Source: Trichodelitschia bisporula (taxonomy: Eukaryota > Ascomycota > Dothideomycetes > Phaeotrichales > Phaeotrichaceae). Taken from it: a stretch of DNA of 64,000 bases. The position numbers and the translations under genes were made by a program. The notes beneath the pieces were generated by a model that searched no databases, was not told where the DNA came from, and saw only the letters and a program-made list of their open reading frames with translations. The stretch lies in NCBI GenBank assembly GCA_010356995.1, contig ML996712.1:123676-187675 (forward strand), written 5' to 3'. Of this stretch, positions 52,324-63,604 are shown piece after piece. Positions within the stretch are counted from its first letter, which is position 1, and each line of letters starts with the position of its first letter.

Positions 52324-55118
52324 TCACACCCTCGCCTTGCCCTTCCCCTCCCCCCCCGCAGCTAGAAGAGCCAACCGACTCTCCTCCTCCGCCAAACTCA
52401 GCCTGATTGCAAGCTGCAAATCATCCTCCTCACTCCCAACCGCCCCACCCCACTCCTCTGAATCCTCCCAACTCTCCCGGTGCCCGCTAGCCTCCACCTC
52501 AGGCAACTCCTTCAACGCCCTCTCAACCTCCACCCTCTCTCTCCTCTGCTCCTCCTCATACGCCTCCCTCGACAACAACGCCGCCAACGCAAGCGCCTGC
52601 TCCTCATCCTCCACCAGTCCCACCCCAAATCTCCCCTGAAGCCGCTTATTCAGCTGCGCCTCCTCCTTCTCCAGCGCCTCCATATCCCGCCTCTCCGTCG
52701 CAATCCAGCGATCTATCGGCCGGGGCGCCAACCACGCCCCCACCTTCGCCGCATCATTCTCCCTCCGCCTCGCCTTCTTCGCGCGCCTCTTCGCACCCTT
52801 ATACGCCTCCGCGCCCTGGGCTCTGAACCCCCAGACCCGCAAATCGCTGCCAAGCGCCACGATACCGCGCAGCACCGTCGGGTCAGGATGAAGCGAGATC
52901 GCGCCAGCAGCGAAGAAATTCACATGCTGGGCGCCGCGCGGGATGTGCGTCTGCGCCAAGCGGCGGCGCGCGCGGCTCTTGAAGCGCGAGTGCAGCGTGC
53001 GCACGGGCGTCGAGGTACTCCCCAACGGATCCCAGGCCTGGACCAGGCCGTCGTTGCCGCCGTGAACGAGATACAATGCCGTCAGAGCCAGGGATGATAT
53101 CTCGGGGGACTCGGTGACGATGGTGCGGAAGGGTTGGACGGGGAGGCCGGTGGCCGAGGAAGGGATGCGCGAGCGGATGTCCCAAATGAGGATGGTGCTT
53201 GTGGCTGCGCCCTCGCGCTTGATGCCGACGGCGAAGAAGCGCGCGCGCTGGCCTGGGATGTCCACTGGTGGTGGCGAGCTCGACGTAGGCGTGCTGGACG
53301 GCGAGGACGACGCGGAACCGCTTGTAGATTCTTCGGAAAGTGTGAGCGTAGCGTACATCGAGGAGTCGATGGCACAGGCCGTGATGCGCGTGTCCTGGCG
53401 TAGCAGAAGCTCTGACCTACGCCACTCATCCACTAGAGGCGCGCGTTCGGGTGACTGCGCGGCGCTGCTGTAACCTATGGCAGAAGACTGGCGACCACGC
53501 TCCGGTCCGGGAATCGAATCGACCGACGACGGATCAGACGGTGCATCGGTGAAAACTTTGCAGCGAGTGTAGCGCGTGACGGACGCGGCGGAGTCTTCCT
53601 GCTCGCCGCAGCCGAGCACAAGTACCGACTCCCCGGCAAAGCGGCCGTCGTCGCCGGCAAAGTCCACCTCCAAGCGGCGCTGCATATCCCAGCCAGTACA
53701 AATAGTACGAAAATGGACCGGCTTGAGCCGCAGAAAAGCCGAAATCTCGCGAGTCTCGGCAACAATTTGCTCCGTAGTCAAACACATGCCGTCCCATGAC
53801 TGGCGCGGTGTATAGCTGCTGTTGGGTGAGTCTCCGTAGGGATCCGGCCGGGCTACGCGCCGGCTCGGTTCGACCAGACTCCACGCGACAGAGCGGCCTG
53901 CAACCCAGATATTGTCGACATCTTTCGGGAACTTTGTCAAGCAATACACCTCTCCAAGGGCGTTCAGCACCACCGCCCAGATGCGGTTCTGCGCGGCTCG
54001 CTTGAGAGAGTAGTCCTCATCGACGGCAATGGCGATGATCGGGACGCCGGGGCTTACGGCCCACTGAGCGGTCGGGTGTCCGAAGCGTCCAGCAGAAATG
54101 CGGTAAGCCGTCACGAGGCCGAGAGCTGACCCCGACATGATGCCAATGTGGGTGAGGCTCGGGATGGAGTCCGTCTTAGCGATCCACACCGAGCATACAC
54201 CATCTGTCCGTGGCACGCGAGGAACTCCAAGCTTGGGGTCCATCACCTGTCTTGGGAAGGGCATGGGACGGCCGTCAACCTTGGGCGAGAAGACTATGCC
54301 ACCACCAGGCAAACCCTCTCCATATACAAAACCGTACTTGCTTGCGCCCACTACTGTCGGGTTCCATACTTCCTCACCAGCTCCAAGACCCCAGAGCGCA
54401 TGCGGGGTGTCCTCAGTATGATAGTCGCGCGGGACGATTGTAGGAAAGATGCGCTCGTTTGTCCTAGTCGACAGAGTACTCATGCTATGGCTGACGTCCT
54501 GGCGCGATCCATGTATGAAGTTCGCCTTGTCGTTCAGACCCCATTCCGCCTCGATGAAGTCTACGGGTAGCGACAGGTTGGATGGGTACGTGAGGAATCC
54601 CTTGTCCTTCGAGGCAGTGGCTCCTCCATCAGGAAACAGCGGCTTACCACGTGTAAGGGACGACATCAACCGCGTGCGCAGAACATACTCGCTCTGCCAC
54701 GTCGGCTGCTGCGTGAGACGCACAAAGGAGCGCGGGCTGGCGGGAAAGAAGCGCGCAAATGCGGCCCTCCAGGCATGCGGTTCCGTAACGAGGCGGCGGA
54801 AGCGATGAGATACACCGGCACAAGCAAGTAGATCCGGTGCTGAGAGGTATGAAAGCGCGTGGATCATGAGTTCTGCAGGTCAGCATCACTCTTGAGTCAC
54901 AATGGGTGCCACAAACCATTGGGCAGGCGGGCGATGCCCGCGGGGCTAACTTTCAGCGGCACAACGCGTGTGCGGCCGCCTGTCGCGGCAGATGCTCGCG
55001 ACGGAGAGCCATAGGGCAGGTCATGATGGTCGACTCCATGGTGGTGGTGGGACGGGATGCTGGGGGTAACGGAAGGTTCGGGGCGCGTTGTTGAAGCTTG
55101 GAGAGGCTCTGGAAGCAT
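52324..55118 (-). CDS. F-box protein with beta-propeller-like region and C-terminal UIM
   Basis: Exons 55118-54917 and 54872-52324; 916 aa. After a His/Ser-rich lead, the F-box lies at ~62-110: IARLPNGELMIHALSYLSAP (crossing the intron) then DLLACAGVSHRFRRLVTEPH. The middle has WD/propeller-like strands (ALTALYLVHGGNDGLVQAWD, TSTILIWDIRSRIPSSATG). The last ~120 residues are acidic and helical, with a ubiquitin-interacting motif near 890-908: EEDDLQLAIRLSLAEEES, which fits the E-rich/Ala/Ser UIM consensus. A likely SCF ubiquitin-ligase receptor that can also sense ubiquitin (inference from domains). The region between F-box and strands is disordered in parts. No frame break seen over 2.5 kb. 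Confidence 0.88.
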
Positions 55119-55368
55119 AAAACTTGCGGTTACGAGCGGAAGGTCAGCAAACTGAGCCAGATGTCTGGATCAGTTGAGTGCGCAGGTGTTTGTGGTGGGC
55201 GATGCGTGAGGTTGCGGGGTGTGCAAGGAGGCGAGGAAGTGGTGACTAGAAGAGGGCGCGTCTCCTAAAAGTCTTCGCCAAGCCCGAGAATACGCTATGC
55301 CCGAAAGGGAATTGTGATAGTTCCGCTTGATGCTCCAAATCTATGTACATCTCATACCCGTAACGTCA
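55119..55368. other. intergenic gap
   Basis: 250 bp between two genes in the same orientation; contains the F-box promoter and the RING gene's 3' end. Confidence 0.4.
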
Positions 55369-58010
55369 TCACGGTACATACAGCCGCGAGTATGCCAACG
55401 TCTTCGTCCGACAGCACACACAATTGTGGAAGTTGCGCGCCGCCATGTTCACACGGCAGTCGTCGCAGAGACACAAGCACCCGCACGGCCACAACAGCAC
55501 CGTCCTCGCGCTGTCCTGACAGACGACGCACAGCGGTCCCGTAGCCCCAAGGCCTTCACCCCCCGCCTCCCACGCGCCAGTTGGCCGCCGATTGCGCTTG
55601 CGCCGCTCTAGGATAAACACTTCCAGCATATGCTCCTCCTCATCACCGGACAGCTCCCGCCGTGAAGACAGCACAGCTGCGCGCTCGTGCTGCAGACCGC
55701 GCTCGTACTGGGCCCGTGTAACGGGGCCGGTGGACCGCAGTCGGCGGGCGAGAAGGCGCGCCTCATGCTGCTCCTCGGCCGTCTTCGGGTCAAGCAGTGA
55801 GGCGAGCGTCTGGGCATCGAAGACGTTGTCGGAGACATCTTGCGTGTAGTCGTCTTGTGTGGGGGTCCGCCGGCCGTCGTCGTCTTCCATATCCTCCCAC
55901 TCCGGTGTAGTGCCGCGTGAGACCACACTGGTCAGGTCGTCGTCATCGTCGTCGTTCGGCTGATAGTCCCCGCTCGAGTCGGCCTCGCCAAACCATCCGC
56001 CCTGCTTCCACCACCCATAGAGTGCCTCATCCACGTTCTCGGCCCCCCGCCGCCGCATCTCCGCTTCAACATCGATTGCTGGATCATTCGCACGCTGCAA
56101 CTGCCCATCCGCTGAAATAACCCAGAAGTCCAGGCCGTCGTCCCTCAGCCGCGTGATCTCGCCTTGCTTGCGAGGCCCGCCCACCAGCCGCTGCAGCCAC
56201 GCCGGTCGCCACCGGATGCCGACCAGATCCAAGAACGATGTAAACAGCTTCACGTACATGCCGATGACCAGCCAAAACGTGCCACGAATGAACCGCACCG
56301 TAAGCACGAGGCGTCCCCGCGTCTGTAGCCGTGTCCCTCCCGAGGTCAACCGCACAGCCGCGGCGAGCTGTTCCCGCCCATACGCGCTCAAATGCTTCTT
56401 GTCAATCATATAAGGCGACACCACGGCCAGCTTGCCTACCATAGATTCCCGCACCTCCCTCGGGATCACTTCGCGCGTCTTGCGGCTGAGCACGCCCTGG
56501 TCGACGAGCTCCAGGAAGCGCTTCTCTTCCAGCCATGTGTGATTGCTTACCCGGAGCGTTGGTCCCTCGTTGAGGTAGACGGCCGTACTAGCGCACGTGA
56601 GCACAGTGAAACCGACCGTCAGGAGCGTCGTGTAAAAGTCGTCCGAAAGGTTGATGCGGATGGGCCGCGCGGTTGACAGGTAGATATTGGCCTGCAAGTT
56701 CTCAAACGCGGCGGCAAGACGCTGGCGCAGGGTGCCAGGCAGCGAGAGCGCGCTGATCAAGAGCGCAACGAGGTAGACTGCTCCGCAAACTGCCATCCCC
56801 AGCAGTACAACCATGTGCGGCAAGAAGCCAATGATGAAGACTGACGGAAAGCGTACCAGCCAGCGCTCGGCGACTGACTCCTGTTCCGGCCATGTCGCAA
56901 AGAGGCGCCATAAGAGCGTTCCAATGTACGCAACTCCCCAAACGCTCGTGTTAATGAGGCGGTACTTGTGACGCAGGCCGAATACGGCGAGGATGCAGCT
57001 GCTGAGGTTGTTGAGCGTCCACAGCAGCGATGAGATCAGCGTCTCTGGCGCCACATTCATCGCCCGCCTCACCATCTTCCGACCCGCGTCGTCCGAGATA
57101 AGTTTCTCGAACGGACGGATAGCCATGGCCTCAGCCTCGGCGAAGGCCAACGACGGCTCCAGCAGGCTGACATCCGGCGAGGGTTGGCGGCCCTGCAGTG
57201 CACTGGCCAGTGTCTCAACGAAGGCGCTAAGGCAGTAGGACAGGAAAACCGGCCACAGGAGCGCCAGTGAGCCCGAGTACTTGTCTACACCGGCCATGTT
57301 GACGCGGCGGCACGAGTCTTCCTCCGTCTCCCAGAATAGCAGTGTCGAGCTAGCACGGTGTAGTAAGCCTCCTTCGCCAGCATAGTCCAGTGTGAATTGC
57401 TTCCCGTTGCGCATGGCGACCCAATTAGGCGACGTCTGGCAGCGGATGCCCTGGAGGAGCGCCTGCACTTGATACAGCAAGCTGACGATAGGCATGATAT
57501 AGAGCGCAAGACGGCCAGACCAGCGGAGCGGAAGGGGAGTACGAGGTGAGGCGAAGAAGCGCGTACGGTCGACGATGACGGCCTACAATGTCAGCTTTGC
57601 TAGAGTGGAGTGGATGCACAAACCATGACTAGAGTGAGGATGGCGTATTTCGAGGAGAGGTAGCCAAATAAGCTTCCGATGGCGCGCAGATTGGCGAGGT
57701 TGAATATGCCTGCGTCGGCGGCGTCTACTACTTCTGCTGCTGCTGCCGTCGTGGATGCCGCTGCTGTGGCAGATGCTGCCGACGTCGCTCCCAGAAAGGA
57801 GCTCGATGAGTTTGTCATAGAAAGGTTCTTGGAGAGAGTCGGCTCCGCGATGATGCTGCCCGGATCGCGGATCTTGCCCCACAGGCCGTCGAGCTGCTCA
57901 GGGACATGAAAGAAGGCGAAGGCACCTGCGCGCTGTGCCAGCCGCGGCACTACCATGAGGAGGTCGTAAGCCCCAGCGGGAACCAGAGCCGTAACGTTCA
58001 TTGCGCTCAT
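55369..58010 (-). CDS. polytopic membrane RING E3 ligase, Asi1/Asi3-like
   Basis: Exons 58010-57624 and 57582-55369; 866 aa. Six to eight hydrophobic segments are visible between ~115 and 520 (for example LALYIMPIVSLLYQVQALL, FPSVFIIGFLPHMVVLLGMA and FYTTLLTVGFTVLTCASTAV). An acidic stretch (NDDDDDDLTSVVSRGTTPEW) follows. The last ~55 residues are a Cys-rich RING variant: CVVCQDSARTVLLWPCGCLC, LCDDCRVNMAARNFHNCVCC. WPCGCL..CDDC resembles the RING of yeast Asi1/Asi3, inner nuclear membrane ligases for protein quality control. The His of a classic C3HC4 RING is replaced by Cys-rich spacing. Localisation is inferred from the resemblance only. The start at 58010 gives a short hydrophilic lead; MNVTALV at 58004 is an alternative. 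Confidence 0.85.
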
Positions 58011-58633
58011 GATGAAGGCGCGCCAAGTAGCAATGATAAGAGCGGAGAAGCTGATTCAGCGAACGTGGAGGGTGGCGACAGTCATGCCCATATCATTGTC
58101 GGTAACGCAGCGAAGTGTTCAAGAAACTTGGAGAACTCGGGCGATGCGCATCTGCGGGGTTGTTGTTGATGTTTGGGCACCCCAAGGCGTCACGGGTGTC
58201 AGAAAGGCGCGCGGCGAGTGGTGTTTGCCCGTCACTCCCGACGGTTGGCAACCATCTGCCATGACGCCGACACGTGAGACCCTTCTGACAGCTCTACGGT
58301 AGCGTGGGTAGTTCCCTGCAGCTCAACGCCCAAACAACTTTCACCTCCAACCTTTATGCTTTGTTGCTCTCGGCCTGTAGATCAACTGTTGCGTTCAAAC
58401 TGCAGCTCGTATTCCCTTTGTCGCTCTCGTCGCATCCAATCCATACCCCGCAGCAGCAGCCACTTACTTCATGCTGCCCAACTTGGCGCATATTGTCGTG
58501 CAAAGGGCGCGTTTGTCAAGCATTTATTCTACCGTGATGCTGTAGACCGTCAAGCTATCATTTCATCTCCCGCTCACTTCCAGCTTTCCAACTCGTCTAG
58601 CTCACCTCCCCAGCTCCTCAATCAATCCCAATC
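58011..58633. promoter_or_regulatory. divergent promoter region
   Basis: 623 bp between the RING gene and the GFA-type gene. Only short frames without domains. The last ~80 bp are pyrimidine-rich, as in other leaders here. Confidence 0.4.
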
Positions 58634-59196
58634 ATGTCCATGACTTTTACCGGCGGTTGCCTCTGCGGCGCCATCCGCTACTCCATCGACTACCCCAACG
58701 ACAAACTGCCGCCATCTAACGTACGATACCCACTGCGGCCGGCCAACAGCTAACAACACAGAATGGAACCTGTCAATGCACCATGTGCCGCAAGTTCACG
58801 GGCTCTCTGCTACCGCAGAGTCTGACGGTGCAGCGCTCGTGGATTACGCCCGACATCACGACGCTTCCCACCTTCAAGACGTACCTCTCGTCAGCCAACG
58901 GCGAGCGCTCATTCTGCAGCACCTGCGGCAGCTCCCTCACTTTCAACTACCGCCGAGATGATGGCGAGATCGAGTTCTATCTCGGCACGCTGGATGAGGA
59001 GGTGCTTGCTGGGAAGATTGTTGGGGAAAAGACAGATGAAAATGGGCCACACTTTGAGCGCGAGAAGGCCCTCGGATCGCAGGTCGGCAAGGCTGCGACT
59101 CATATTTTCTACGAGAATGCTGTTCCGGACGTCACAGACAACCTGCAAGGGAAGAAATTCTGGAGGGATCGTGCTTCAGGCAAGCCGTTTGAATGA
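58634..59196 (+). CDS. GFA/CENP-V-fold zinc protein
   Basis: Exons 58634-58720 and 58762-59196; 173 aa. The fold's zinc ligands are all visible: GGCLCGAIRY (C-x-C), then across the intron NGTCQCTMCRKFTGS (C-x-C-x2-C) and RSFCSTCGSSLTF (C-x2-C). The family includes bacterial Gfa, named for glutathione-dependent formaldehyde activation, and animal CENP-V; most fungal members are of unknown function. SxxGxxRxFCxxCGSxL is the typical second half. There is no targeting signal. The gene ends 75 bp from the stop of the convergent GMF gene. Confidence 0.92.
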
Positions 59197-59271
59197 GGCG
59201 AGCATGACAGTCGAGTTATGAGTGACGAAAATTCATTATATTCTTCCTAGATGGCGTGGGTGATGTGTCGG

Positions 59272-59840
59272 CTACTCCCCCAACAGCTTCTTCTCAATAT
59301 CCTCCAACTCCTCCGGGCTCTCCATCTCGATTATTCGGCCCACCTCGGATGTGTTGCGCACCAGCTCCTTCGCGCCAGCGTACAGCATGCGCATTTCGCC
59401 GCTCGCCGTAGTCGGAAGGTAGTAGAGCATGACGTAGGGGACCGAGAGCCGGCCAGAGGGCTGCCTGTCAGCGCGGCCAGCGATGCGGGATGCACATACC
59501 AGTGTCAAGGGGTAGCTCAGCAGTACGTAGCGCGGGTTGTGTTCTGGCAGCTCGTCGGCCAGCTCCTGCATGTCCGTGTAGACATCGTCATCTGCCTGGG
59601 CAATCTCCATTGTCTTCTTATTGATCTGATCTTGCTTCGTGCCGGGTCAGCCATCGACTCGCGGGTGGCAGAGGGTCGGAGAAATCGCACAGATGACTGC
59701 CTGCGGGCCTTTAGCGCGCGATGTCCCGAGGCGGAACTTGTGCAGCTTCTCCTTTGTCTCGGATGAGAAGGTGTAGAGGCGGGATTCGGACGCCTGCAGG
59801 TCAGCGAAGTTAAGATTCTGTGGCACCGAGGACGTACCAT
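59272..59840 (-). CDS. AIM7: glia maturation factor homologue (ADF-H domain)
   Basis: Exons 59840-59838, 59793-59691, 59630-59500 and 59460-59272; 141 aa, the exact family size. GMF proteins bind the Arp2/3 complex and promote debranching of actin networks. The ADF-H landmarks are complete: SRLYTFSSETKEKLHKFRLG, AVIYQINKKTMEI, NPRYVLLSYPLTLPSGRLSV, PYVMLYYLPTTASGEMRMLY and AGAKELVRNTSEVGRIIE. The first coding exon is just ATG, followed by a 44-nt intron. The last intron is 39 nt and in frame without a stop, so an unspliced reading would add 13 foreign residues inside a conserved block. Neighbours: convergent with the GFA gene, upstream of GH28 in tandem. Confidence 0.93.
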
Positions 59841-60116
59841 TTTGGACGGGTACTATGCAAAGCTTGACGTAAGACAACTTGAGAATGTGCGGTACAAGAT
59901 TTGGCACAGGTCAAAGAAAGACGAGATGAGCAGCAGGCAGCTCACTCGACATCTCCCGTCAAAGTGGGCGTGGTGGGGTAGTGGGGCGTGTGGGGGCTGA
60001 CAAGCCACAACGGCGCCCTATCAGCCACACAGATGTCAACTCCACGTCAACATCACCATTTGCATTCATTCTGCTCATCCTCCACCCGCTTATATACAAT
60101 CCACATTCTGTCACGA

Positions 60117-61525
60117 CTATCCGCATCCTGACCCCGTCAGCCCCTTTACTGCCCCAGATGGGACGTTGCTACACTTGGCGGTCCCTAGCTTCGTGTCGCC
60201 CTTGCTTGGGCGGAGGTTGATGTTTTTGAACACGATGTCACGGCACGGCTTCGCTTTGGAGCAGCTAACGCTCGCCGTCGTACCCCGTCCATGTAGGTAC
60301 CCGGTAAAGTTCTCGAACCTAATGTTCGATATCTCCAGTTTGCTCGTCCCCGAAAACGAACCGTTGTTGCCGTTGTCCTGCGTGATAGCGGGCCCGCCGT
60401 CGGCGTCTTCGACATCAAAATTGAGAAAGGTTAGGTTGCGGACGATACCCCAGCCACCTCCACGTGGCTTTCCGGCCGACTCGTAACCTTTCTGTGACGC
60501 CTGGCCCCCAATCCAGGTCTTAATATAGGCCGAGTTGTGCATATCTTCGTTGTAACGGATGATCTGGGGGATTACCAGCGGCCAACGACCTGAAGGCTTG
60601 CTTACCTTTACGTCCCGGATTACCACATTCTCGACACTTGAGTCCTCGAGGTATTGTCCCAGACTTCCAATAGCGATGCCGTTCCCACCGCGGCACGTCA
60701 CATTGCGTACCTCAATGTTGCACGAGCGGGGCTTGATGGCGATGCAGTCGTCGCCGCCTTGGTACACAAAGTTGTGCAACCGGATATTCTTTGCATCCAT
60801 GGTATCTGGCCGTCAGCTAGGCTCACCCTCCCCCTAAAAGTACTTACCGAAGCCGTCGGTGTTCTGCACCCAGTTTTTGCCCCAGGGCGCGCGCGTCGCC
60901 GTTGCATTGACATAGATGTTGTCAAACACCATATCGGTTCCGTTCATGATGTTGACAGCCCAGAGCGGAGGCTGCTTGACAAAGAAGTTTCGGACGACGA
61001 CACTGCTGACATTCCAGAACACAAATGGCATCGGCCGCCCGGGCTTCGTATGTGCCTCTTCGGCGTTATACCAAGCTTCGCCATTGCCGTGAATGCCGCC
61101 CGTGCCGTACCCATTGATGGAGATACCATCGCCAGAGAAGACGACGCCAGCGGCGTGATTTTGGAACTCGACAGGGTATGAGTTCTTGCGCCAGTAGGCG
61201 AGGTCATCGGAGAGCTAATGGTGAGCGCCGTTCATGAACTGATCTATGTACGTACTGTCCATTGGCCCTTCCATTCGATCTTGATGTTATGCACCCGGGG
61301 ATTCAGCCTCGTCGCGATCCAGTACGACTGCTCGGCAGGAAAGACCACAGTCCCGCCATTTCCGCACTCTGCGAACGCCTTCAGAATGTTCGGTACGTCG
61401 TCTTTCTTCGGTCCTTCGGCAGTGACTGTGCAGCGGTTGCCATCCTCACTCCGTACAACGTTAACGCCTCCCGCGAGGCTCGCCGTAGCCCCTAAAGCGA
61501 TTGACGTCGCAATCGCGAGACGCAT
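60117..61525 (-). CDS. secreted GH28 pectinase (exopolygalacturonase type)
   Basis: Exons 61525-61256, 61214-60848 and 60805-60117; 441 aa. A signal peptide (MRLAIATSIALGATASLAGG) precedes the right-handed beta-helix. Catalytic landmarks are NTDGFD (208-213) and GGDDC (229-233), giving the three GH28 aspartates. The block after that reads CRGGNGIAIGSLG, with Asn254 where endo-enzymes have the His of GHG; this is a feature of fungal exo-acting members as I recall. AYIKTW stands near the place of the RIK motif. Several N-x-T sites are present. The likely role is removing galacturonic acid or related residues from pectin ends outside the cell. Substrate subtype (polygalacturonate or rhamnogalacturonan) is not resolved. 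All junctions are in phase. Confidence 0.93.
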
Positions 61526-61829
61526 CTTGACAAAAGTGCAGAGAAGTCATTGCGGCGAGTTTGACACCCGATAACACTGAGGTGCCTTAATCTGCGTATA
61601 CTGAAAACATGCCGGCGCCGCTTTCTCCAAATTACTCCGTTCTCTCCACATTGATCACTGTCAGACCCATGCAGCCTTGCGAGCAACGCCACAGCAGCCG
61701 CACTTCCAGCCTCACCAGCAAGCCACACCCGCCGCCAGTACTCGCACGCTACGTCAGTGTTGCGCGAACGTTCCGACAACGAAGCGTCAACAAACCTCAC
61801 CTCATTCCTCAACTTCTTCCACCGTCGCA
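61526..61829. promoter_or_regulatory. divergent promoter of GH28 and thioredoxin-fold gene
   Basis: 304 bp head-to-head gap. No element is called. Confidence 0.4.
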
Positions 61830-62560
61830 ATGATCTCCCGCATAATCGCCTCGACCACCGTATTTGGTGCAGCTCCGATGTCTTCTGCTCCTCGTTCATG
61901 CCTCCGCCTCCGCTCCAGTGCCCCGCGAGCCACCGCCCTCAAAGTCCGCTTTTCCACGACGCCCTCGAAAGCCGCAAGGAACCGCATCTTCACCAAGTAC
62001 GGTCACTCCGTGCAGCATGATGTCGCTAACAGACCAGTGTCCGCACTCCCGACGAGCTCTCCACACTCCTCCTCCTCTCCTCAAGCAGCAACCGCCCCCT
62101 CATTACCCTCTGGACCGCCTCATGGTCCTCGGATGTCTCACCGTTACTGAAAGGCCTAATTGAGGATGGCGTAGCAGAGCCCCATGGAGGCGTAGGCTAC
62201 GTGGAAGTTGAGTTCGACGCAGTCACTATCGGTGACCTCCCGATCCGTTACATGGTACGCCACCCTCGGCCCAGCCCATCCGAGCGGTATCACTTGGCAG
62301 CCAATAGCGGCAGCCGGGGATGACACTGCCTCGCGACCGTTAATCGCCAGCCTCACGCATACTAATTCCCGCAGATCAACAGCATCCCCACGCTTCTCGC
62401 CTTCAGCCGCTCCGAACCCCAGCTCGAGACCAAGGTTACTAAGATGGACGACCTCCAGAACCGCGCCTTTTTGACTAAGTGGCTGGAGACCGAGGCACGG
62501 CGTGGCGGCGAGGGTGGTGCGGGAGGGAAGTCGATATTCAGCGCTCTTTTTGGGCATTGA
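61830..62560 (+). CDS. mitochondrial thioredoxin-fold protein lacking CxxC
   Basis: Exons 61830-61996, 62038-62254 and 62375-62560; 189 aa. The N-terminus (SSAPRSCLRLRSSAPRATAL then FSTTPSKAARNRIF) is Arg/Ser/Ala-rich with an FSTT cleavage-like site, a typical mitochondrial presequence. The thioredoxin fold follows: VRTPDELSTLLLL, PLITLWTASWSSDVSPLL, YVEVEFDAVTI and the cis-proline strand INSIPTLLAFSR. In place of WCxxC the sequence is W84-SSDV, so it cannot do dithiol chemistry. It is similar to small fungal thioredoxin-like proteins of unknown role. Intron 1 is short (41 nt) but has CTAAC and in-phase ends; intron 2 is 120 nt. Confidence 0.85.
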
Positions 62561-63604
62561 GAGAGTGGATGCAGCCGGCCATCCGCGGGATTTTTGGGAG
62601 AGCGCCGCGCGAGCTGCGAATGCGTTTTTGAGGCCGCATGACCTCGATGCACGTCGTCCCTGCGTACCCGTATCGGGGGCACGGTCGGAACTTATCGGCT
62701 CCGCCCTCCCAGTGACATTCTCATGCAGCTGTCTCACCCTTCCGCCGTGTTGCGTCTGTGGCCCGTTCGCAAAAGATGTTCGTTGCATGGCGCAGCCGAG
62801 CTAAGATTGTGCATTGTAAGCGCGGTATGCGGACGTGCATCGCAATGCGAAACTACCGGGCTGGGATGCGGGTGAGTTGATAGACGGGAATCGACTAGAT
62901 GCATATCTGCATTACTTCAACGGGAGCATGGGCTAGCCACGTGCGCCCGGTACGGTGTGAAGTTGTGATAGAAGATTATACAAAGACAGGGGGAGGGGAG
63001 AGAGTCGGAGACGCGAGACACTGGATGTTGGTGCGTGCCTGGTATCCTCCGATGCTCGTTTCCTCCCGGTGGGCACGGCTTATAATGTACGGGACTTGGG
63101 CTGGCGTGGGGCTTCCTGGGAGGGGTATGGGGCGTGATGTTTTGGGGAGGGGAGGACGGGCATTCACAGAAGACCGGCGGGTGTATTCATGGAACAACTA
63201 GGACTAGCATTCAGGAAAAGTCCCCCATCTCCGCATTCAAGGAAAGAGCAACGGCCGTGTTCATGGGAAGACCAGTGTTCTGGAAAAATCAACCTCCCGC
63301 ATGCAGGGAAAAGACGAGTATTTGAGGAAAGATCACTCGCCATGTTCGAGGAAGGTCCTCGCTCCACGTTCCACACAAGCCAGCCTTTGCATGCGAGAAA
63401 AGATGAGTGTTCAACGAAAAGACCAGCATTCGACGAAAAGATCAATAGACAACGAAAAAGCCAACAGACAACGACAAAACCAGCATTCAATGACAAAAAC
63501 CATCAGTCAAGCAAAAGCCCAACCTCCGCCTCCAATCCAAGCCCAGCATAACCAAAAGGCCCAGCCCAGCACCTCCGCATCCCCCCAACCTCCCAACTCC
63601 GAAC
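62561..63604. other. gene-poor interval with degenerate repeat
   Basis: About 1 kb between convergent genes. Only low-complexity frames. The segment from ~63205 is a degenerate tandem repeat, listed separately. Confidence 0.4.
63205..63520. repeat. degenerate ~22-25 bp tandem repeat
   Basis: Units of the type GCATTCGACGAAAAGACCA recur about twelve times with substitutions (GTGTTCTGGAAAAATCAAC, GTATTTGAGGAAAGATCA, GTGTTCAACGAAAAGACCA and so on). One strand stays open across it, which may be chance given the unit lengths. Confidence 0.7.
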
